The notes beneath the pieces are model-generated. The model was not told the origin of the DNA, did no database searches, and saw only the letters and a program-made list of their open reading frames with translations. From the NCBI GenBank assembly GCA_017304505.1, contig JAFKKQ010000336.1:1-9904 (forward strand): a stretch of 9,904 bases of DNA, in the 5' to 3' direction. The number at the start of each line of letters is the position of its first letter. The stretch's first letter is position 1. Below, one piece after another: positions 6,760 through 9,904 of the stretch. The position numbers were made by a program, and so were the translations under genes. The stretch comes from Hyphomicrobiales bacterium. GTDB taxonomy: Bacteria > Pseudomonadota > Alphaproteobacteria > Rhizobiales > Xanthobacteraceae.

Positions 6760-7758
6760 CTAATCGTACCGCATGCCGGATTCCGCGACGATCGCCTTCC
6801 AGCGCCCCGCTTCCTTGCGGATGAAGGCCGCGAACTCTGCCGGAGTCGTGGTCGCGGGGTAGAGCCCGGAGGCATCCGCCTTGGCCTTCACGGCGGGGTC
6901 CGCAAGTGCCTTTGCGACCTGTTGCTGGAGCTTGCTCACGATGGCCGGTGATGTGCCCTTGGGTGCGACCAAGCCAAGCCAGACGGTGATTTGATCGAGG
7001 CCGGGCAGCGCCGATTGAATAACCGGGGCTGCGGGGGCGGGCGGGAATGGCCGGTCGTCGAACTTGGCCAGCACGCGGATTTGGCCGCTTTCGATGAGCG
7101 AAGCTGCCGCAGATGGGCCGTCGAATGCGAAGTCCACGCTTTTCGTCAGCAGGCCGTGAGTGACTTCGGCGCTGCCATTATAGGGCAGGAGAACGGTACT
7201 CACCCCGGCGGTCTTGTTAAAAAGGAAACCGGTGAGTTTGGTGGTGATGGTGCCGGCGCCGAAGTTGAGTTTGCCCGGCTGGTTCTTCGCCTTGCCGATC
7301 AGATCCTGCAGCGTCTTCGTGTCGCTTGCTGCATTGACCATGAGAAGCTGCATGGTCTTGGCGACGAGCGTCACCGGCGCGAAATCGTTGATCGGGTCGT
7401 AAGGCGGTGTGCGGTAGAGGTACTGGTTCATGGTGAGCGTGGAATCGATTGCCATGAGCAGCGTGTAGCCGTCAGGCGCCGCCTTGGCGACGATCTGCGC
7501 ACCGATGACGGTGTTGGCCCCGGGGCGGTTCTCGATGACGACTGGCTGATGCCAGTCTTCGCTCATCTTTTGGCCGATCAGGCGCGCCAGCACGTCGGAA
7601 GGCCCGCCGGCTGGAAACGGCACGATGATGCGGATGGCGCGGCTGGGAAAGTTGGCGGCATCCTTCCCGGCTTGCGCGCGCGCGTTCTGTGTTGTGGCTG
7701 GGCCAAGCGTGAGAGCGGAGAAAGCTGCGAGCGCGAACAGGATTCGAGATAGGGCCAT
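6760..7758 (-). CDS. Tripartite tricarboxylate transporter-type (Bug/TctC) periplasmic substrate-binding protein, copy 1
   Basis: Bug/TctC proteins are periplasmic receptors that capture organic acids or related small ligands for TctAB-type secondary transporters, or act as sensors when orphaned. The 332-residue product starts with a signal peptide (basic MALSR, hydrophobic core, cleavage likely after ARAQA near residue 30). It then shows IRIIVPFPAGGPSDVLARL, VVIENRPGANTVIGAQIVAKAAPDGYTLLMAIDST, YDPINDFAPVTLVAK and the C-terminal VWLGLVAPKGTSPAIV...EFAAFIRKEAGRW, all family landmarks. ATG 7758 was chosen because GGAGG lies six bases upstream and a signal peptide follows; the frame stays open much farther upstream but overlaps the neighbour. 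It is the second gene of a two-gene operon, 40 bases after copy 2. No TctA or TctB gene is in view. The ligand cannot be told from sequence. Confidence 0.92.
   Translation of the reverse strand: MALSRILFALAAFSALTLGPATTQNARAQAGKDAANFPSRAIRIIVPFPAGGPSDVLARLIGQKMSEDWHQPVVIENRPGANTVIGAQIVAKAAPDGYTLLMAIDSTLTMNQYLYRTPPYDPINDFAPVTLVAKTMQLLMVNAASDTKTLQDLIGKAKNQPGKLNFGAGTITTKLTGFLFNKTAGVSTVLLPYNGSAEVTHGLLTKSVDFAFDGPSAAASLIESGQIRVLAKFDDRPFPPAPAAPVIQSALPGLDQITVWLGLVAPKGTSPAIVSKLQQQVAKALADPAVKAKADASGLYPATTTPAEFAAFIRKEAGRWKAIVAESGMRYD
7380..7473. repeat. 94-base direct repeat shared by the two receptor genes, copy A
   Basis: Matches 8425-8518 at 80 of 94 positions by hand count with no gaps, including an exact 22-base block at the left end (7380-7401). 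It encodes the MAIDST...YDPINDF segment and reflects paralogy of the two receptors, not a mobile repeat. Confidence 0.7.
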
Positions 7759-7798
7759 GAACGTCCTCCGATATCGATGCCAACGTGAAAAGATGGTC

Positions 7799-8788
7799 TC
7801 AATCGAACCGGATGCCCGTTTCCTTGAGCACCGGCTCCCAGCGCGCGGCTTCCCGGCGAATAAAGGCGCGGAACTCGTCCGGAGAACTGGGGATAGGGAA
7901 GGCTCCGATCTGCTCGGATTTTTTACGCATCGCCGGGTCGGATAGAATCTGCACGACCTTGCGCTGGATCTTGTCGATGATCGGCCTGGGTGTGCCCTTT
8001 GGCGCAACGAGTCCGAGCCAGACCGACATATCTTCGAGATCGGGGAGGCCGGCGGCATCGGCGAGCGTGGGGATGTTCGCCATAGAGGCCGGTGCATTGC
8101 GGTCGAGCTTGGCCAACGCCAGCACCTTGCCGCTTTCGATCAGCGGATGCACCGTCGCGTTGGCGCCGTAGATGATCTGAACGCTGCCGGTCAGCAAGCC
8201 GTTGACGGTCGCAGGCGTGCCCTTGAAGGGCACATAGACGATGTTGAGGCCCGCCGCCTTGTGGAAGCGGTAGCCCATCAACTGCGCGGTGATCGTGCCG
8301 GCGCCGTAGTTGAGCTTGCCGGGCGCGGCTTTCGCCTTCGCAATCAGGTCCTTCAGGGTCTTTGGGCCCTCTGCCGCTGATACCGCGAGCACCGACACGG
8401 TCTTGGTCGTGGTGGTGATCGGCTCGAAATCGTTGATCGGGTCGTAGGGCAGCGATTTGTAGAGATACTGGTTCATCACCAGCGTGGAATCGATCGCCAT
8501 CAGCAGCGTGTAGCCGTCGGGTTCGGCCTTGGCGACGGCCTGCGCGGCGATCACCGTGTTGCCGCCGGGCCGGTTGTCGATGATGACCGGCTGGCCCCAA
8601 TCCTCATTCATCCGCTGGGCCAGGAGCCGTGCCACGACATCGGACGGTCCGCCGGCAGGGAAGGGCACGACAATATGGATCGCGCGGTTGGGAAATGAAC
8701 CGGCCGCGCCGTTCGTGCCCTGCGCCAGGGCTGGCGCGCCCAACAACGCGAGCAGGGCTCCGACCATTGTCACCATCGTCAGACGCAT
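7799..8788 (-). CDS. Tripartite tricarboxylate transporter-type (Bug/TctC) periplasmic substrate-binding protein, copy 2
   Basis: A 329-residue receptor of the same family as its downstream neighbour. A signal peptide (MRLTMVTMVGALLALL..., cleavage near ALAQ, residue 22-23) is followed by IHIVVPFPAGGPSDVVARL, VIIDNRPGGNTVIAAQAVAKAEPDGYTLLMAIDST, YDPINDFEPITT, YGAGTITAQLMGYRF and the C-terminal WLGLVAPKGTPRPIIDKI...EFRAFIRREAARW. ATG 8788 is supported by AAGGAG nine bases upstream and the signal peptide; the frame is open to 8890, but that extra stretch is arginine-rich and would bury the signal. It is the promoter-proximal gene of the receptor pair. Similarity to copy 1 is high in the N-terminal lobe and in the GTIT and WLGLVAPKGT blocks and lower in between, suggesting duplication followed by change in ligand choice. 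No transporter membrane subunits are nearby. Confidence 0.92.
   Translation of the reverse strand: MRLTMVTMVGALLALLGAPALAQGTNGAAGSFPNRAIHIVVPFPAGGPSDVVARLLAQRMNEDWGQPVIIDNRPGGNTVIAAQAVAKAEPDGYTLLMAIDSTLVMNQYLYKSLPYDPINDFEPITTTTKTVSVLAVSAAEGPKTLKDLIAKAKAAPGKLNYGAGTITAQLMGYRFHKAAGLNIVYVPFKGTPATVNGLLTGSVQIIYGANATVHPLIESGKVLALAKLDRNAPASMANIPTLADAAGLPDLEDMSVWLGLVAPKGTPRPIIDKIQRKVVQILSDPAMRKKSEQIGAFPIPSSPDEFRAFIRREAARWEPVLKETGIRFD
8425..8518. repeat. 94-base direct repeat shared by the two receptor genes, copy B
   Basis: Partner of 7380-7473 at an offset of 1045 bases, 80 of 94 identical by hand count. It lies wholly inside the second receptor gene. Two copies in the same orientation could recombine and fuse the receptors. 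Confidence 0.7.
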
Positions 8789-8993
8789 GGCGTTTCTCTC
8801 CTTGGCGTTTCTGCGGTGCTGTGCGATCCGCGCGGCTCTTGACGGGCGATGTGGGGGACGTGCTGCCGCGAAGGCGTAGGCATGAGGCATGTCCGTGCTC
8901 CCACCGCTATCTCTTGGCCGCCATCAAGCCTAGTCTTTGCCTTGTTCGCACCACAAGTAGGCTTCGCCGATCGTTTCCAAGGAATGCGGTTCG
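8789..8993. other. Divergent intergenic region between the receptor operon and the amide hydrolase gene
   Basis: About 205 bases with no gene I can support. It must hold the promoter of the receptor pair (minus) and probably that of the hydrolase (plus). No clear -35/-10 pair was found for either. A short direct repeat, GGCATG-A-GGCATG, is visible at about 8879-8891. AAGGAA at 8979-8984 serves as Shine-Dalgarno sequence for the hydrolase. Confidence 0.5.
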
Positions 8994-9904
8994 ATGCCGG
9001 AACTCCCGATCATTCCCCTTGTCGATGTCCGTGAGGGCGGGTCCTTGCGGCATGCCCGCGAAAGCCAGTTGCAGGCGCGCGGGTTGCGCGATGCGTGCGT
9101 CGCCTGGTTTCCCGCCGTTGCCCGGCCGCTGGTGCCGTTGTTCGACACCGTTGCGCGGCGCTGGCTTGTGCGTTCGCAGTCGCCTTATGTTGGGGAGGTG
9201 AGTGCCATCGCCACGCTGTTGGGCTTTCCCGGCATCTGGTTCCTCAACGGGTCGTACCAGTGGTCCTGCACGGCGCTGGCGCGCGAGGAAGGCGACGCGC
9301 CGTGGCTTGCGCGCACGCTCGACTGGCCGTTTCCCGGCCTCGGCCGGTTCGTTGAACTGGCTCATATGCGCGGGCCGGCGGGCGAGTTCATCAACGTCAC
9401 ATGGCCGGGCTATGTCGGGGTTCTGACCGCATGCGCGCCGGGGCGCTTTGCCGCCGCGCTCAACCAGGCGCCGATGCGTCGCCGCACCCACGGCCGGCTG
9501 TTGCGGATTTACGATCTCGCCGCCAATGCGGTGACGACGTTGCTGTGTTCACGCGCCATTCCGCCGGACCAATTGTTGCGGCGTGTCTTCGAAGTGGCGC
9601 ACAGTTATGACGACGCGCGGCGCATGCTCGAGACCACGCCCGTGGCGCGGCCGGTGATCTACACGTTCGCCGGCTGCGGCCCCGGCGAGCGCTGCGTGAT
9701 CGAGCGGACCGAAACCGGTCACAACACCCGCAGCGACGACTATGGCGCGGCGAACGACTGGCTCGACAGCACACCGCAGTGGGAAGGCCGCATCGGCGCC
9801 AGCAAGGTTCTGACTGCTTCGTTCGAGGAGGCCGCTGCGGCCAGCCACGCCCGGCGCGAGGGGTTGGCCGGCTGGCGGGGCTCGTTTGTCCGGGACAGTT
9901 TTGG
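8994..9904 (+). CDS. Ntn-type cysteine amide hydrolase, C45 / acid ceramidase / NAAA-like (3' end beyond window)
   Basis: This open frame of 303 codons runs off the right edge. It resembles linear-amide C-N hydrolases (acyl-CoA:6-APA acyltransferase, acid ceramidase, N-acylethanolamine acid amidase), which cleave themselves to expose a catalytic N-terminal cysteine. Seen: YVGEVSAIATLLG at 65-77, then FLNGSYQWSCTALARE with C92 as the expected nucleophile, then ARTLDWPFPG with R107 and D110, matching the Cys...R-x-x-D pattern of acid ceramidase (CTSIV...GRNMD), and NVTWPGYVGVLTACAPGRFAAALNQAPM as the following core strands. ATG 8994 is the first start after an in-frame stop at 8958-8960 and has AAGGAA nine bases upstream. 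No signal peptide or membrane helix is evident, so a cytosolic location is likely. The substrate is unknown; N-acyl amides or beta-lactam-like amides are family options. It is divergent from the receptor operon. Confidence 0.8.
   Translation, partial: MPELPIIPLVDVREGGSLRHARESQLQARGLRDACVAWFPAVARPLVPLFDTVARRWLVRSQSPYVGEVSAIATLLGFPGIWFLNGSYQWSCTALAREEGDAPWLARTLDWPFPGLGRFVELAHMRGPAGEFINVTWPGYVGVLTACAPGRFAAALNQAPMRRRTHGRLLRIYDLAANAVTTLLCSRAIPPDQLLRRVFEVAHSYDDARRMLETTPVARPVIYTFAGCGPGERCVIERTETGHNTRSDDYGAANDWLDSTPQWEGRIGASKVLTASFEEAAAASHARREGLAGWRGSFVRDSF

Noticed and set aside
6991..7752. 253-codon plus-strand open frame opposite receptor copy 1
   Set aside because: Antisense shadow of a gene with signal peptide, good ribosome site and family motifs.
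7759..8097. N-terminal extension of receptor copy 1 to 8097
   Set aside because: It would overlap copy 2 by about 300 bases and bury the signal peptide; ATG 7758 has GGAGG at ideal distance.
8930..9148. Minus-strand frame ending at 8930 whose last 22 codons (GIEPHSLETIGEAYLWC...) look protein-like
   Set aside because: Most of it lies antisense to the amide hydrolase and the N-terminal part is low quality. A decayed gene tail is possible, but 22 codons are too few to support it.

Overview
The window looks like chromosomal DNA of a GC-rich alphaproteobacterium, most likely from the Hyphomicrobiales (Bradyrhizobium/Xanthobacter-like relatives). This rests on the gene order yajC-secD-secF followed by an Mth938-fold gene and a squalene/phytoene-synthase-like gene, on the folate-dependent tRNA methylase TrmFO, on a DUF1127 mini-protein, and on Bug/TctC receptors. 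The assignment comes from family recognition only; no database search was run. No tRNA, rRNA, CRISPR array or insertion sequence was seen.

Left part (1-4784). A 5'-truncated FabG-type reductase lies on the minus strand (1-415) and runs off the left edge. Its open frame begins just after an in-frame stop, at the point where the NAD(P)-binding N-terminus should precede it. Divergent from it, a plausible sigma70-type promoter (451-478) leads into a compact plus-strand cluster: yajC, secD, secF, an NDUFAF3-like Mth938 protein and an NDUFAF6-like synthase-fold protein that has lost its catalytic aspartates. Gaps are 34, 33, about 2 and 19 bases, as in an operon. YajC-SecD-SecF drive late steps of Sec export and membrane insertion. 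The last two genes are homologues of mitochondrial complex I assembly factors, so the cluster may join membrane insertion to respiratory complex biogenesis.

Middle part (4787-6759). trmFO is convergent with the cluster, with only two bases between the stop codons. Upstream of it are a perfect 6-3-6 palindrome, a strong minus-strand Rho-independent terminator, and the 51-residue DUF1127 gene that this terminator ends. A 220-base intergenic stretch with AT-rich patches follows; it holds a second 6-3-6 palindrome and a weak promoter candidate.

Right part (6760-9904). Two tandem Bug/TctC-type periplasmic solute receptors on the minus strand form an operon (40-base gap, good Shine-Dalgarno sequences, signal peptides). 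They are clear paralogues, and no TctA/TctB membrane partner is present in the window. Divergent from them, beyond a 205-base shared upstream region, is a plus-strand Ntn-type cysteine amide hydrolase (C45/acid-ceramidase/NAAA-like) that is cut by the right edge. The layout suggests, but does not prove, that ligand capture and amide hydrolysis are functionally linked.
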